Notes: generated by a model from the letters alone, not told the origin. Shown: positions 1-10,024, counted from the first letter of the stretch. The stretch: 43,901 bases of DNA from Chromatiales bacterium USCg_Taylor (GCA_002007425.1 MUGK01000001.1:1-43901); one strand, 5' to 3'. Numbers and translations are program-made.

Positions 1-384
1 AGAGCGGACTATAGGTTCGAGCGCTTTGACAGGGATGAGCGATTCGCGGCGGGAGTCAGGGAGTTGGATACGCACCGGGTCCTTATAGGCATGAGCTTGT
101 TCGACCCTTCCGGCTTAAGTGCCTCCTTGACGCCCACGTACTGGCATCAAGACGGCACGTTTGAGGGATTCTTCGATCACACCGCCGTTCGGTCCGGTCG
201 CGATGACTTCTGGACCGTCGATGCGGCGGTCAGTTACCGTCTGCCGAAGCGGTATGGTTTCATCTCCATTGGAGCGACAAATCTCTTCAACGAGGAGTTC
301 AAATTCTTCGAGATCGACGTGGACAACCCAACGATTCAACCGGTCAGGACGTTTTTTGTGAGGGTCACGTTGGCGTTCCCTTAG
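1..384 (+). CDS. C-terminal part of a TonB-dependent-receptor-like outer-membrane protein (5' truncated by window)
   Basis: The frame is open from base 1, so the gene starts outside the window; the TTG at 64 in the ORF track is internal. About 127 residues are visible. They alternate polar and hydrophobic residues as in outer-membrane beta strands. They include the segment SIGATNLFNEEF, typical of the last strands of TonB-dependent receptors, and end in VRVTLAFP, close to the terminal aromatic strand recognised by the Bam machinery. The role of the family is energised uptake of siderophores, vitamins or other ligands across the outer membrane; the ligand cannot be told from this piece. It could instead be another large barrel protein. 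No partner gene follows directly. Confidence 0.6.
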   Translation, partial: RADYRFERFDRDERFAAGVRELDTHRVLIGMSLFDPSGLSASLTPTYWHQDGTFEGFFDHTAVRSGRDDFWTVDAAVSYRLPKRYGFISIGATNLFNEEFKFFEIDVDNPTIQPVRTFFVRVTLAFP

Positions 385-514
385 GTCGGGAAGTCCTGTA
401 TGTCGTGAGCTGCTGCTCACGTGGGTGCTGAGACTTGGCGGAGGCTGGTCTCGGCAAAAGAGAGGCGCTCCACGTAACGCCGTGGGAGCTGTACACAAGC
501 AACCGGAGGGTGTT

Positions 515-1075
515 ATGTACAAGACAGCAATGAGAGTGATGATGATCGGCATGGTCGCTATGCTGGGAGTCGAGGCCGAGGCGCACTATATGTATGTAAG
601 CGGCAGGTACTACTATCATAGCATCGGTTGTTATGCGGAAATTGGGACTCGTTTTCCCCCGAATCGCTGGGAAGTCGAATGCCAAGTGAACGCGACCAGG
701 GTGGAGCTGCTGTGTCCAGACGGGTCTACAGTAACCTTAAACTTAGATACTCCGGTAAGCCTCAGTGCCCATGTTCAAAAATCGGCAGGTAAAAAATCGG
801 CGGAAGTGCTCGTCGATGATAGCTCTCTTCTGAACCTTGGTGCTTGTGCCCCGGAACGCGCTCTGGTCCGTAACATGGTAGGAACGGTCACTATATATAT
901 GTGTAACGGTACAGGCAAGGATCCATGTTCGAGCCGCCTGAAGACGAGTACCGCAATGTCCACGTGCTCCCTTCCCGAGGGGTACAGTATCTACGACTAT
1001 TCGCCGCCTGATCCTGAGTTCCCCTGGCAGTTTACCTGCAACGATCTCCCTCTATTCCCACAGCACAACAATTGA
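515..1075 (+). CDS. Cys-rich exported protein of unknown function
   Basis: The ORF track opens at 425, but the ATG at 515 is the better start: GGAGG lies about five bases upstream and the translation then begins with a signal peptide (MYKTAMRV, a hydrophobic stretch, then AEA before HYMYV). The mature protein of about 163 residues has eight cysteines spread along its length, an even number that suits disulfide bonds in the periplasm or outside. It has an aromatic N-terminus (YMYVSGRYYYH) and an acidic, proline-rich tail. I do not recognise a family. A non-coding stretch of about 130 bp separates it from the receptor gene upstream, and a hairpin lies downstream before the c-di-GMP gene. The codon and base use look less GC-rich than the core genes. 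Confidence 0.6.
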   Translation: MYKTAMRVMMIGMVAMLGVEAEAHYMYVSGRYYYHSIGCYAEIGTRFPPNRWEVECQVNATRVELLCPDGSTVTLNLDTPVSLSAHVQKSAGKKSAEVLVDDSSLLNLGACAPERALVRNMVGTVTIYMCNGTGKDPCSSRLKTSTAMSTCSLPEGYSIYDYSPPDPEFPWQFTCNDLPLFPQHNN

Positions 1076-1260
1076 AACGCCGCCCAGGGTGTTGGGGGAC
1101 GTCCGAGCACTGTGGGTGGCAATCCTAAGGAAGATCCGCCTGACGACGCGATCGACGAGAGACTCGATTGATCGTGCCAAGGAAAATGGAGTCTGAGTGA
1201 ATTTTTGACGTTGATAGAATACGATGTAAGGGTGGGTACTTTAGCCGAAGGCATCTCAAA

Positions 1261-1300
1261 GTAGGTGGGTTGGGCGTGCTGTTTGCGCCTAACCCACCGA
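1261..1300. repeat. REP-like imperfect palindrome upstream of the GGDEF gene
   Basis: GGTGGGTTGGGCG (1264-1276) pairs with CGCCTAACCCACC (1286-1298) across a 9-base loop. That is a 13-bp stem with one G-T wobble. No T run follows, so it is a poor intrinsic terminator. Palindromes of the GGGTT...AACCC type are scattered in many proteobacterial genomes and are mobilised by RAYT transposases, remnants of which occur at 12.1-12.8 and 14.1-14.2 kb here. It lies about 20 bases before the start codon of the next gene, so it could also affect that gene's translation. Confidence 0.45.
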
Positions 1301-1321
1301 CGTGAGGCGGGGGCACCAAGG

Positions 1322-3262
1322 ATGTTTCGAGTCTCCTTACGCTATGGGATCCCTCTCCTCATCGTCGTATTCACGGCGGACCTCGCGGCGTACACGGTGC
1401 ACAAGGAATGGGGTGCCGCGGAAGCCGTCGTCCGGGGAGAAGCGGTTTCGCAGATCATAAGCCGCATGACACTGCTCCAAGAGCAGTTAAGTTATTCATA
1501 CGCCACGGGTGACCGCGAGCGCATTGCACAGGAGATGTCACTCCTCGGCAGTGCTCCGGAGCCGCAGATTGCGATATTGGCAAACGATAACGCCATCGTG
1601 CTGGGCGCAACGAAGGGCGAATGGGTCGGTCGATCGCTGGCGGAGGCGGCACGGGCGCAATGGCCACGCTGGCCGGGCGAGCCGTTGCAGGCCATCATCG
1701 ATCGGGTACGAGCGCAACTTTCCGGTGAGCTGTTCCTGGCTGCCGGTGGCCGCTATGTATTGGGAGTATACCCGGTTAAGTTGGATGCCCGCGCCGATGC
1801 GCTTCCACCGAAGCGGGTAGGTGTTTTGGTTGTGCAAAGAGACCTCTTGCACGAGCTCGCCCATGCGCGGCGCACGGTCGAGAAACATAGGCTAGAGATG
1901 GCCGGTGTGCTCGTTGGCCTGGCCGTGGTGCTCGGGGTCCTGATTCATCTCTTGGTGACGCGGCGACTGAACGCCTTGTCGATCGCCACGCAGAAATTTT
2001 CCGGAGGCAACCTGGAGGCGCGCGCCGGTTTGCGCGGGAGGGATGAGGTCGCAGTCTTGGGCCGGGCATTCAACCGCATGGCGGAGCAGGTTGCGGACAG
2101 CCAGAAGCAGCTTGAGCGCCGCGTGCAGGAACGGACGGCGGAGCTGGACCGGACCGTCTCTGATCTGCAAAAGGAGATTGCGGAACGCCGGCGTGCCGAG
2201 GCTGCCCTGTTTGAAGAAAAGGGACGCATCGAAGTCACACTGGCGTCCATCGGGGATGCCGTTATCACCACCGATGTCGCCGGTCAGGTCGACTACCTGA
2301 ATCGGAGCGCCAAGCAACTGACAGGCTGGTCTAAGGACGAAGCTGCGGGTCGAAACCTCCGCCAGGTGTTCCACATCATTGATGAAAGCTCGCGTGATCC
2401 GATCGAGGACCCCGTGCAGCGCTGCTTCCAGGATGATGGCAAGATCGTCGGCCTTGCGAACACTACCCTATTGATCTGCCGCGACGGGCGGGAGCTGTCA
2501 TTGGACTATTCGGCGTCCCCGATCCACGACCACGCGGGCACGACGATTGGAGCGGTGTTGATCTTTCGCGACGTGACCGAGGCACGCCGAGCGGAGCGCC
2601 AGTTGAACTATCACGCCTCGCACGATGCGCTGACGGGGCTCGTCAATCGTCGGGAGTTCGAGCGCCGGCTGGAGCGCATCCTCGCGACGGCTGCGCAGGG
2701 GGAGGAGCATGGCGTAATCTACCTTGACCTTGATCAATTCAAGGTCGTCAACGACACGTGTGGGCATGTCGCGGGGGACGAGCTATTGCGCCAGGTCGGC
2801 GCCGTGCTCGCGACCCAGCTGCGCAAGCGCGATACGCTCGCGCGCCTTGGCGGCGATGAGTTCGGGGTTCTGCTTGAACACTGCGAACAGGGGCAGGCCC
2901 TGCGGATCGCCCACCTGATGCGCGAGGCCTTGCAGGATTTCCGCTTCGTGTGGCAAGAGCGAGGCTTCGCAGTTGGCGCAAGCTTCGGACTTGTACCTAT
3001 CGGGCCACTCACCCATACCCTCGCCAGCGTCTTCAGGGCCGCGGACGTTGCATGCTATGCGGCCAAAGAGCAAGGCCGCAACCGCGTGCACCTCTATTAC
3101 CCCGACGATCATGATCTCGCGCAGCATGGGTGCCGCGCATTCAGGAGGCATTGGCCAACAGCCGATTCTCGCTCTACTACCAGCCGATCATTGCGCTTGG
3201 CTGGAGTGGTCGGCCCCACGGCGAGGTGCTCTTGCGTCTTCTTAACCGCGACGGCGATTTGA
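1322..3262 (+). pseudogene. Sensor diguanylate cyclase part (TM-HAMP-PAS-GGDEF) of a frameshifted GGDEF-EAL protein
   Basis: The start is taken at the ATG at 1322 (MFRVSLRYGI), because the upstream extension reads through the palindrome. Order of parts: transmembrane helix (about residues 5-25), periplasmic sensor region, second helix (about 195-215), HAMP (TRRLNALSIA...), coiled coil, PAS domain (SIGDAVITTD...GQVDYLN), then GGDEF from HDALTGL at about residue 434. The catalytic motif is canonical (ARLGGDEFG), and an RxxD inhibitory site (RKRD) sits five residues before it. The domain would make c-di-GMP at the membrane in response to an outside signal. At about 3128 the frame is lost, so the reading continues as nonsense to 3262 while the EAL domain resumes in another frame. 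The cyclase half could still be made as a separate protein. Confidence 0.85.
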
Positions 3263-3867
3263 TACCGCCCTCGGCGTTTATCCCGGCAGCGGAACGCTAC
3301 AATCAGATGCAGGCCATCGACCGCTGGGTCATTCGCACCGTTTTTTCGGGATTGCGTGACCCGCATTGGGTCCCCCTGCCAGGCCGTGTTGCCATCAACC
3401 TCTCGGGCCAGTCCCTGGGCGACCGGCAGTTTCTGGATTACGTCGAGCAGCAGGTGGAGCACTGGTCGGTCCCCCTGGATCGGATCTGCTTCGAGATTAC
3501 CGAGACGGCCGCCATCAGCAATCTCAGTAACGCTAGGCGCTTTTTGTCGGCCCTCAAGCCGCGCGGGTGCCGCTTTGCTCTCGATGATTTCGGCAGCGGC
3601 CTGTCGTCGTTCGCTTATTTGAAGACACTGCCCGTCGACTACTTGAAGATCGACGGCGGTTTCGTCAAAGACATGGTCGCAGATCCTATCGACCATGCCA
3701 TGGTTGAAGCGATCCACCGAATCGGCCATGTGATGGGTATTGAAACGATCGCGGAATCTGTCGAGACCGCACCCATTTTGGCGCAGCTTAAGGTGATTGG
3801 CGTGGACTACGCCCAAGGTTACGCGGTAGGGAAGCCGAGACCGCTGGGAGAGGTAGCTCACAGCTAG
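3130..3867 (+). pseudogene. EAL phosphodiesterase part of the same split GGDEF-EAL gene
   Basis: The reading begins WVPRIQEALANSRFSLYYQP, which in intact relatives follows the GGDEF domain through a short linker. Conserved EAL-domain segments are all present: EVLLRL (the EVL variant of EAL), INLSGQSL, FEITETAA, ALDDFGSGLSSF, LKIDGGFV, IAESVET and AQGYAVGKP, so metal- and substrate-binding positions look preserved. The domain hydrolyses c-di-GMP. The only start is a GTG at 3130 without a ribosome binding site, so separate translation would be weak. The frame change relative to the cyclase half equals loss of one base modulo three; a 13-base loss between two TGG triplets would explain both the frame and the missing linker residues (inference). 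The gene ends convergently with kdpE, about 80 bp away. Confidence 0.8.
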
Positions 3868-3949
3868 GATCGCTACCTGGCGGAACGGGATGCATGAGCC
3901 CCCTCCGGGAGCTGGTTCTCTCCGAGCTGCTCCGGCACACGATTCGGGA

Positions 3950-4663
3950 TCAAGCAGAGACGAATCGGTAGCCAATGCCTGTCTCAGTGATCAGCTGCTT
4001 GGGTCGTGCCGGATTATCTTCGAGTTTTTGCCGCAGGTGCCCCATGTAGATGCGCAGGTAGTGGCTGCGCTCCACATAGGCCGGTCCCCAGACGTCGCGT
4101 AGCAGTTGCCGGTGCGTCAGCACCTTCCCTGGATGGCTCAAGAGGACCGCGAGCAGACGAAACTCGATTTGGGTCAGGTGGACGCCTTGGTCGCCCTTGG
4201 AGACTCGGCGATTCGCCAGGTCTACTACCACGTCACCAAACCGCACCAGGGGACCTTGCTCTTCGCCGGCTCGGGCGGAACGGCGCAGCGACGCGCGAAC
4301 CCGCGCCAGCAACTCGGCCACGCCGAAGGGTTTGCTCAAGTAGTCGTCCGCGCCAGCGTCGAGCGCCTCGACTTTATCATGCTCCTCGACACGCGCGGAC
4401 AGAACGACGATGGGCATCGTGCTCCAGGCGCGTACCTCTCGAATGAAGTCCGTGCCGTCACCGTCAGGCAGACCCAGATCGAGAATGACGAGATCGGGCT
4501 TGCGCGTGCCGGCTTCAATCAAGCCGCGTTGCAGGGCGTCCGCCTCGAACACACGGAAGCCTTCCGCTTCCAAAACGTGGCGCACGAAGCGCCTGATCTC
4601 CTTTTCGTCCTCGACGATCAGCAGAGCGCTGTGCGTTTCGATATGGCCCTCTCCCGGATTCAT
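3950..4663 (-). CDS. kdpE: KdpE, response regulator of the potassium-limitation two-component system
   Basis: The 237-residue OmpR-family regulator has a receiver domain with acidic pocket (VEDEKE), phospho-acceptor aspartate in VILDLGLPDGDG and the KPF motif. It is followed by a winged-helix DNA-binding domain (HLTQIEFRLLAVL, THRQLLRDVWGP, YLRIYMGHLRQKLE, TGIGYRF) that matches KdpE closely. Its start ATG overlaps the kdpD stop as ATGA, the usual coupling of these two genes. In known systems KdpD phosphorylates KdpE under low potassium or osmotic stress and KdpE then activates kdpFABC. This gene is intact although its partner kinase gene is broken, so it could be an orphan or be phosphorylated by another kinase. 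Confidence 0.93.
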   Translation of the reverse strand: MNPGEGHIETHSALLIVEDEKEIRRFVRHVLEAEGFRVFEADALQRGLIEAGTRKPDLVILDLGLPDGDGTDFIREVRAWSTMPIVVLSARVEEHDKVEALDAGADDYLSKPFGVAELLARVRASLRRSARAGEEQGPLVRFGDVVVDLANRRVSKGDQGVHLTQIEFRLLAVLLSHPGKVLTHRQLLRDVWGPAYVERSHYLRIYMGHLRQKLEDNPARPKQLITETGIGYRFVSA

Positions 4664-5160
4664 GGCCGCGCTTCGGGCTCCACCACCGGCTGTTCATCCA
4701 GCGGCAGGGTAAAGATAAATCGCGCGCCGTGGGGCGGGCGATGCTCCGCCCAGATTTTTTCATCGTGCGCCTCGATGATCGCCTCGCAGATCGCGAGCCC
4801 CAGGCCGGTGCCGGGAATGATGGATTCTCTTTGACCACGCGCGAACTTCTCGAAGATGACCCGTTCCTGGCCGGGTGGTAGACCCGGACCTTGGTCCCAC
4901 ACCTCGACGCGCAGGACTTCGTCCGCCTTGTTTGCCGTGACGCCGATGGCCGTTCCAGGCGGCGTGTACTTGGTCGCGTTCTCGAGCAGATTCACCAGCA
5001 CGCGCTCGATCAGAAGCGCGTCGCATCTGACCAAGGGAAGATTTGCGGGCAGGTCCAGTTTGAGCGGGTGTTCGGTCAACGCCGGATCGAGCCCCTTCAG
5101 CGCGCTCCCGACTATTTCCTCGATCGATTGCCAGTCCTTGCGCAGCTTGACTTCACCGGA
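4660..5160 (-). pseudogene. kdpD: kdpD, fragment 3 of 3: C-terminal HATPase domain
   Basis: The reading frame continues directly from the central kdpD fragment after an in-frame TAA at 5161-5163. The codons right after the stop read SGEVKLRKDWQS, the normal continuation of KdpD after MARL. The stop stands where a glutamate codon is expected (GAA or GAG to TAA or TAG; here TAA). The fragment carries the ATP-binding domain: N box NLLENATKYTPP, G1 box DQGPGLPPG, F box FEKFARG and G2 box GTGLGLAI. Alone it could start only at the ATG at 5079 and would lack the phosphorylated histidine, so it cannot be a working sensor. It overlaps kdpE by four bases. Confidence 0.85.
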
Positions 5161-5988
5161 TTACAGCCGGGCCATCTCCAGCAGATTGTTCACCAGCTTG
5201 CTGGTGCGCAACGCCTGCTCGCGAATCACCCCGGCCTTCTCGGCATGTTCGGATTGTGTCGCCGCCAATTCTAACGACAGTGTTTCGGCCAAGCCCACGA
5301 GCGCCGTGAGCGGCGTGCGCAGGTCGTGCGAAAGCGCCGCCAACAGCGTGTTCCGCAGCCGCTCAGATTCCATCTTGATTAAGGTGTCCTGGGCGACGGA
5401 TACGAAATGGATGCGTTCGAGCGCGATCGCGACCAACGCCGCGAAGGTGTCGAGAAGGCGGCGTTGCTCGGGGATCATGAGCAGGCGCGCTTTGCTCGGC
5501 TCGACCACCAGCACGCCGCGCACCCGCATGGGCGCTTTGAGCGGCAGGTAAAGCTGCGGGTTTGCCGGCAGTGTGTCGGTGCCGGCTCCGGCCGGCTCGT
5601 TCTTGTCGTAGCACCACTGCGCCACCGCCAAGTCGTAGGCCGGCATGGCGCCATGCGCGGCCGGCACTTCCAGCTTGTCGGACGGATCGGGCAGTAGGAT
5701 CGCTGCCTTGGCGCGGAAACTCGACTCGACGAACTTATCGCTGATCTCGACCACCTGTGTCTCGACCAAGGCCGAGGACAGCGCCTTGGCCATCTCGCTT
5801 AGGCTGCGGGCACGCTCTTCTCGATAGCCTGCCACCCGCGCTTGATAGCGCAACCCGGCAGTGAGATGTCCGGTCACCAAACCGACAATCAACATGACCG
5901 CAAACGTGAACAGGTACTGTACGTCGCTGACCGCGAAGGTGAACCGCGGCGATACAAAGAAGAAGTCAAACGAGGCCACGCTGAGCAC
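5161..5988 (-). pseudogene. kdpD: kdpD, fragment 2 of 3: membrane segments, GAF and histidine-acceptor region
   Basis: The central part of KdpD begins in the middle of the four-helix membrane block (VASFDFFFVSPRFTFAVSD, then FTFAVMLIVGLVTG). It continues through a GAF-like cytoplasmic region and reaches the dimerisation/acceptor motif LSHDLRTPLTALVGLAETL, whose histidine is the autophosphorylation site. It ends with MARL and a premature TAA. The true upstream end of this reading is near 6012, where one base is missing: the coding strand reads GGCGCGGCCCG where GGCCGCGGCCCG would restore RLGRGPSALAAVLSVASF across the junction with fragment 1. Confidence 0.85.
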
Positions 5989-7364
5989 GGCGGCAAGCGC
6001 CGACGGGCCGCGCCCAACCGGTAGGCGATGAACACCACGCCCAGCAGGAACAGCATCACGATGTTGGCGAGATCGAAGTGGCGTAAGAGAGGTGCCGCCA
6101 CGACCGTAATACCGATGCAGGTGACGGCCGCGTACAGATAGCCTCGCAGCCGCGCCGGAGCCTTGGCACCCTCGCGCAGCTCAACCTCCACAGCGGTCAT
6201 GCGACGCACGCGATCTTCCTCGCGCGCCACGGCTATGAGGTCGATGTCCGGTGCCTGCGCGCCCAGCCGCAGGCTGAACGGCTGTCGCCCCCACCAGCGG
6301 AGCGGCGCGCGCGTGCTGCGCCCCACGACGATCCGGCCGAGATTGTTGCGGCGCGCGTAATCGAGCACCGCCTCGACCGCATCCTGCGTCGGGAGGGTCG
6401 CCGTCTCGGCGCCCAGGTCCTGCGCCAGCTTGAGGGTTTTGAGAATGGCGCGCCGCCGCGGCTCCGGCAGTCGTTGCAGCTCGAGGGTTTCCACGTACAC
6501 GGCGTGCCACGTGGCATCGAGCTTGGCGGCCAGTCGCGCCGCCGTGCGCACCACCTTCTCGTCCACGTCGCTCGGTCCGATGCAGGCGAGCAGCGTGTCG
6601 CGCGTATGCCAGACCTGCTCGACCGCGGTGGTGCGGCGAAACGCCCGCATCTGATCGTCGACGCGGTCGGCGGTCAGTCGCAGCGCCAGCTCGCGCAGCG
6701 CGATCAGATTACCCTTGCGGAAGAAGTTCTGGATCGCGCGCTCGGCCTGCTCGGGCAGGTAGACCTTGCCCTCGCGCAGCCGCAACAGCAGATCGTCCGG
6801 CGTGAGATCGACCAGCACGATCTCATTCGCCTCGGTGAACACGCGGTCCGGCACTGTCTCCGACACACGGATGCCGGTGATGCCGCCGACGATGTCGTTC
6901 AGGCTTTCGATGTGCTGCACGTTGACAGTCGTGAGCACATCGATGCCCGCGGCCAGCAGTTCCTCCACGTCCTGCCAGCGCTTGGGGTGGCGGCAGCCCG
7001 GCGCGTTTGAGTGCGCCAGTTCATCGACCAGCAGCGCCGACCAGGGCCGGCGCTTGAGCGCCGCATCGAGGTCGAATTCTAGTAATCGGCGCCCGCGATG
7101 TTCGACTTCCCTGCGCGGCAAAAGCTCCAGATCCTCCATCAACACCGCGGTTTCGCTGCGGCCGTGGGTTTCGACCACGCCGATCACCACATCCAGTCCC
7201 TGCGCCCGCAGCCGCCGCGCCTCCAACAGCATCGCGTAGGTCTTGCCGACCCCGGGCGAGGCGCCGAAGAAGATCTTGAGCTTGCCGCGGCGTGCCTGCT
7301 GCTCGGCGATCTGCACCCGTTCGAGCAGCTCGTCGGGGTTGGGGCGGCGATCGTCTTGGGTCAT
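5889..7364 (-). pseudogene. kdpD: kdpD, fragment 1 of 3: N-terminal KdpD and USP domains
   Basis: The fragment starts nine bases after the kdpC stop. The KdpD domain shows a Walker A motif (GASPGVGKTYAML), a Walker B-like LLVDELAHSNAPG and VVETHGR, all typical of the KdpD signature. A universal-stress-protein-like domain follows (LLACIGPSDVDEKVVRTA ... GRIVVGRSTR) and then the first membrane helices (YLYAAVTCIGITVVAAPLL, IVMLFLLGVVFIAYRLG). From about 6012 the translation turns into arginine-rich nonsense because of the single-base loss. In intact KdpD these domains sense intracellular potassium and bind nucleotides. Truncated N-terminal KdpD pieces are known in some bacteria, so a residual function cannot be excluded, but the two lesions mean no full sensor is made from this sequence. 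Confidence 0.88.
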
Positions 7365-7373
7365 GTACCGCTG

Positions 7374-7946
7374 TTATCGGGTGCCATCGAGCTTGACGTT
7401 GAGCGCGAGCACATTGACGCGCGGTTCCCCGAAGATGCCCAGCCACGGACGCACGGCGTGCTGCTCGACGAGCCCCTTGACCTTCTCGGCCGGCAGGTTT
7501 CTGGCCTGCGCCACGCGCGTAATCTGATAGTGAGCCGCGGCCAGCGAGATGTCCGGATCGAGGCCGCTTCCCGATGCGGTCACCAGATCGATCGGCACCG
7601 GCTTGTCGCTGCTCGGATCGGCGGCCTTGAGCGCCGCGACGCGTGCCTTGACCGCGTCGGTGAGCGCCGGGTTGAGGGGGCCAAGGTTCGAGCCGCTGGA
7701 GACCGCGGCGTTGTTGGGATGAGGACCGGTGGCCGAGGGGCGGCCCCAGAAATTCTCGGGCGAGGTGAACTGCTGGCCGATCAGCGCCGAGCCGGCCGGC
7801 TTTCCCTTCACCATCACGATGGAACCGTTGGCTTCGTGCGGAAACAACAACTGGCCGACACTGGTCACCGCGAGCGGATAAACGACCCCCGTCAACACAG
7901 TGAGTGTTGCGAACAATGTCAAAGCGGGACGTAGCAAAGCTTTCAC
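7374..7946 (-). CDS. kdpC: KdpC, accessory subunit of the Kdp potassium-transporting ATPase
   Basis: The product has 190 residues, the usual KdpC length. One N-terminal transmembrane helix (LTLFATLTVLTGVVYPLAV) is followed by a periplasmic domain with the family signatures SALIGQQF, FWGRPSATG and SGLDPDISLAAAHYQ. The GTG start has a good ribosome binding site (AAGGAGGAA) and lies 12 bases after kdpB. KdpC is the single-span subunit that stabilises the KdpFABC complex and raises its apparent ATP affinity. The gene shows no lesion, in contrast to kdpF, kdpB and kdpD. Confidence 0.93.
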   Translation of the reverse strand: MKALLRPALTLFATLTVLTGVVYPLAVTSVGQLLFPHEANGSIVMVKGKPAGSALIGQQFTSPENFWGRPSATGPHPNNAAVSSGSNLGPLNPALTDAVKARVAALKAADPSSDKPVPIDLVTASGSGLDPDISLAAAHYQITRVAQARNLPAEKVKGLVEQHAVRPWLGIFGEPRVNVLALNVKLDGTR

Positions 7947-7958
7947 TGCATTTCCTCC

Positions 7959-9419
7959 TTACACCAGACCCAGCGCCGCGAGGCCCAGGTCGATGATCTT
8001 GATGCCGACAAAGGGGACGAGAATTCCGCCCAGACCATAGATCGCGAGATTGCGTCGCAGCACCACGGCCGCTCCCATAGGTCTATACTCGACGCCCTTG
8101 ATCGCCAGCGGGATCAACACCACGATGATCAACGCGTTGAAGATCACGGCTGAGAGAATGGCCGAGGCTGGACTCGCCAGTCCCATGACGTTGAGCGCGT
8201 TCAACTGCGGATAGGTCACCACGAACATGGCCGGGATGATTGCGAAGTACTTGGCCACGTCGTTGGCGATGCTGAAGGTGGTCAGCGCGCCGCGCGTCAT
8301 CAGCATCTGCTTGCCGACCTCCACCACTTCGAGCAGCTTGGTCGGATTCGAATCGAGGTCGACCATGTTCCCGGCCTCCTTGGCCGCCTGCGTGCCGCTG
8401 TGCATGGCGACCGCGACGTCGGCCTGCGCCAGCGCCGGTGCGTCGTTGGTGCCGTCGCCGGTCATGGCCACGAGGCGTCCCTCGCCCTGGTACTGGCGAA
8501 TCAACGCGAGCTTCGCCTCCGGTGTCGCTTCCGCCAGGAAATCGTCCACGCCGGCCTCGGCGGCGATTGCGGCCGCGGTCAAACGATTGTCGCCGGTGAT
8601 CATCACGGTTTTGATGCCCATGCGGCGCAGCTCGGCGAACCGTTCCTTGATCCCGCCCTTGACGATATCCTTAAGCTCGATCACCCCGAGCACACGCACG
8701 CCGTCGGCGACCACGAGTGGGGTGCTGCCGCGCCGCGACACGTCGTCCACGAGCTGAGACACCTCATTGGGGAAACTACCGCTGTTGGTTTCGACGTGGC
8801 GGCGAATGGCATCCGCGGCGCCCTTGCGGATCTGGCGACCCTCAAGATTGACACCGCTCATGCGTGTCTGTGCCGAGAACGGCACGAACGTCGCGCCGAG
8901 CGCGCGGATGTCGCGCTCGCGCAAATTGAAGCGCTGCTTGGCCAGCACCACGATGCTTCGCCCTTCGGGGGTCTCATCGGCGAGCGATGCGAGTTGCGCG
9001 GTGTCGGCGATCTGCTGTTCGGTCACGCCGCGCGCCGGCAGGAACGCGCTCGCCTGACGATTGCCGAGCGTGATGGTGCCGGTCTTGTCGAGCAGCAGCA
9101 CGTCCACGTCGCCGGCCGCTTCCACCGCGCGCCCGGAGGTGGCAATTACGTTCGCCCCCAGCATGCGGCTCATACCGGCGATGCCGATAGCCGAGAGTAG
9201 CGCGCCGATGGTGGTCGGGATCAGGCACACCAGCAGCGCCACCAGCGCGGTGAGCGTCACCGGTTGGCCGGCCTTGGCCGCCTCCACGCTGAACAGCGAG
9301 TAGGGCAGCAACGTGACGGTCGCAAGCAGAAAAATCAAAGTGAGCGCCACCAGCAGGATGGTGAGCGCGATCTCGTTCGGCGTCTTCTGGCGCTTCGCAC
9401 CCTCGACCAGCGCAATCAT
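7959..9419 (-). pseudogene. kdpB: kdpB, C-terminal fragment with catalytic P and N domains
   Basis: This is the larger part of the P-type ATPase subunit. It resumes at [20 protein letters not shown], exactly where intact KdpB continues after NPGEAFIDR. Present are the phosphorylation motif DKTGTITLG, the nucleotide-binding region, the hinge motif [18 protein letters not shown] and the C-terminal membrane helices. Separate translation from the ATG at 9419 would give a protein lacking the actuator domain and first membrane helices, which could not pump. The frameshift is a single-base loss near 9440 (coding AACCCGGCGAGG where AACCCGGGCGAGG restores the frame). If that base is a sequencing error the gene is fully normal. 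Confidence 0.88.
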
Positions 9420-10024
9420 GCGGTCGATGAAGGCCTCGCCGGGTTGACGGTGATGCGCACCACGATCCAGTCGGACAGCACCGTGGTGCCCCCGGTGACG
9501 GCCGAGAAGTCACCGCCCGCTTCACGAATGACGGGTGCGGATTCGCCGGTGATCGCGGCTTCATTAACCGAGGCAGCGCCTTCGATGACCTCGCCGTCGG
9601 CCGGGATCATGTCGCCGGCCTCGACCAGCACCACGTGGCCGCGCCCCAGCTCCGTGCCCGGCAGCAGATCCACCGTGGCGCCATGGCGCGGCTCGCGCAG
9701 CTTCTTGGCCACCACGAACTTCTTGGCACGGCGCAGCGCCGCAGCCTGGGCTTGGCTCCTGCCCTCGGCCAGCGCCTCGGCGAAATTGGCGAACAGCACC
9801 GTGAACCACAGCCACAGGGTCGTGAGGCCAATGAACCACGCCGGTGCTTCGCCCTGACCACCGAGCGCTTGCACCCACAGCCCGGTGGTGAAGATACTAC
9901 CCACGTACACGACGAACATCACCGGGTTCTTGAACTGAACCCGCGGGTCCAGCTTGCGGAAGGCGCCGACCAGGGCCGGCGTGATCAGGGTCGGATCGAA
10001 CATGGAAAGTTTCTTACGAACCAT
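9416..10024 (-). pseudogene. kdpB: kdpB, N-terminal fragment with actuator domain
   Basis: The best start is the ATG at 10024 ([13 protein letters not shown]), with GAGGTG about six bases upstream. The track's GTG at 10033 overlaps that ribosome binding site. The piece carries the first membrane helices ([37 protein letters not shown]) and the actuator domain with AADGEV-type loop [12 protein letters not shown] and the TGES motif (ITGESAPV), the serine of which is the regulatory phosphorylation site in E. coli KdpB. It ends in [12 protein letters not shown] followed by out-of-frame residues. It overlaps the C-terminal fragment by four bases only because of the frameshift. Confidence 0.87.

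Noticed and set aside
3110-3135. Programmed frameshifting between the GGDEF and EAL parts
   Set aside because: No slippery heptamer or downstream structure is apparent, linker residues are missing as well, and an in-frame stop at 3112 precedes the EAL frame; a deletion is simpler.
7098-7934. 278-residue plus-strand ORF
   Set aside because: Antisense to kdpC and the start of kdpD, both of which are certain by their motifs.
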